DNA of 5,945 bases, from the NCBI GenBank assembly GCA_946886545.1, contig CAMPIU010000199.1, positions 1 to 5,945 of the forward strand, read 5' to 3'. Of the stretch, positions 5,628-5,945 are shown in pieces; the stretch's first letter is position 1, and each line of letters begins with the position of its first letter. The notes beneath the pieces are model-generated. The model made no database searches, had not been told where the DNA came from, and saw nothing but the letters and a program-made list of their open reading frames with translations. The position numbers and the translations under genes were made by a program. This DNA is from an uncultured Flavobacteriales bacterium (GTDB lineage: Bacteria; Bacteroidota; Bacteroidia; Flavobacteriales; Crocinitomicaceae).

Positions 5628-5945
5628 ATGACAAGAAAAGAGCAATTACAGGCACAATTGGCCACAGAAGCAGAAACTACAAGAAAGTTTATTGAAGCAT
5701 TTCCGTTTGATAAAAAAGACTATCAGGTTCATGAAAAAAGCATGAAAATCGGTGACATTCTTCTACATGTTATTGATCTTCCTCTTTGGGCAGAAATGGC
5801 AGTAACAACAAATGAACTGGATTTTGAAACGGCTCCTTATGATCCCAAACAATTAAATTCTGTTGAGGAAGCAATGACATACTTCAATGATTGTATTGAC
5901 AAAGGACTGAGCGCTTTAAAAAAGACCAATGATTCTGTTTTTGAT
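5628..5945 (+). CDS. DinB/YfiT-like four-helix-bundle protein, C-terminus cut by window edge
   Basis: The frame opens at ATG 5628 and remains open for 106 codons to the window edge, with no stop. The translation begins MTRKEQLQAQLATEAE and shows the DinB-superfamily pattern: an amphipathic first helix ending in FIEAFPFDKKDYQVHEKSM, then the second helix IGDILLHVIDLPLW. In that helix H47 sits where these proteins place their first metal-ligand His. ELDF (about 63-66) and a third helix (SVEEAMTYFNDCIDKGLSALKK) follow. The remaining His ligands, expected near the C-terminus, lie outside the window; the family is usually about 150-175 residues. Members bind a divalent metal, and some are thiol (bacillithiol or mycothiol) transferases or hydrolases, but most have no assigned function. 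No signal peptide is seen, so it is probably cytoplasmic. The start is supported by family alignment and by in-frame lack of a better upstream codon. The A-rich leader (TATAAAATATAGAAATC) has no clear Shine-Dalgarno. Confidence 0.85.
   Translation, partial: MTRKEQLQAQLATEAETTRKFIEAFPFDKKDYQVHEKSMKIGDILLHVIDLPLWAEMAVTTNELDFETAPYDPKQLNSVEEAMTYFNDCIDKGLSALKKTNDSVFD

Overview
This is a chromosomal window from a Bacteroidota bacterium, probably in the Flavobacteriales. That placement is an inference from four things: AT-rich DNA, near absence of Shine-Dalgarno sequences before the starts, one promoter-like site of the Bacteroidota form (TTTG, 17-nt spacer, TAAGTTTG), and gene families common in that phylum. 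The window holds six protein genes, two of them cut by its edges. I see no tRNA, rRNA, CRISPR array, transposase or phage gene.

Left part, minus strand (1-1690): a VOC/glyoxalase-fold protein cut at its C-terminus by the left edge, preceded by a DUF2130 (COG4487) protein. The latter has a long coiled coil and a C-terminal domain with a D...E-x-K pattern like PD-(D/E)XK nuclease folds. The two genes are 40 bp apart on the same strand and may share a transcript. A promoter-like site for the DUF2130 gene lies in the 116-bp divergent gap (1691-1806).

Middle, plus strand (1807-3330): a secreted protein with a signal peptide, two similar beta-rich modules, a short charged helix and a von Willebrand A-like domain with an intact-looking MIDAS motif. 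A 100-bp gap follows (3331-3430). It contains a 48-bp near-perfect palindrome, partly overlapped by a 21-nt direct repeat, that resembles a REP-type element.

Right part, plus strand (3431-5945): a soluble FAD-linked 2-hydroxyacid dehydrogenase of the GlcD / D-lactate dehydrogenase family overlaps a HTH-WYL (YafY-type) regulator by 4 bp (ATGA), so the two are probably co-translated. A good intrinsic terminator ends this pair. A short gap with a 20-bp dyad, a candidate operator, then leads into a DinB/YfiT-like protein cut by the right edge.

Most of the window looks like ordinary core or housekeeping DNA. The points worth a second look are the palindrome/direct-repeat element, the dehydrogenase-WYL coupling with the nearby dyad, the architecture of the secreted VWA protein, and the nuclease-like motif in the DUF2130 protein. 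I found no clear sign of a new multi-gene system.
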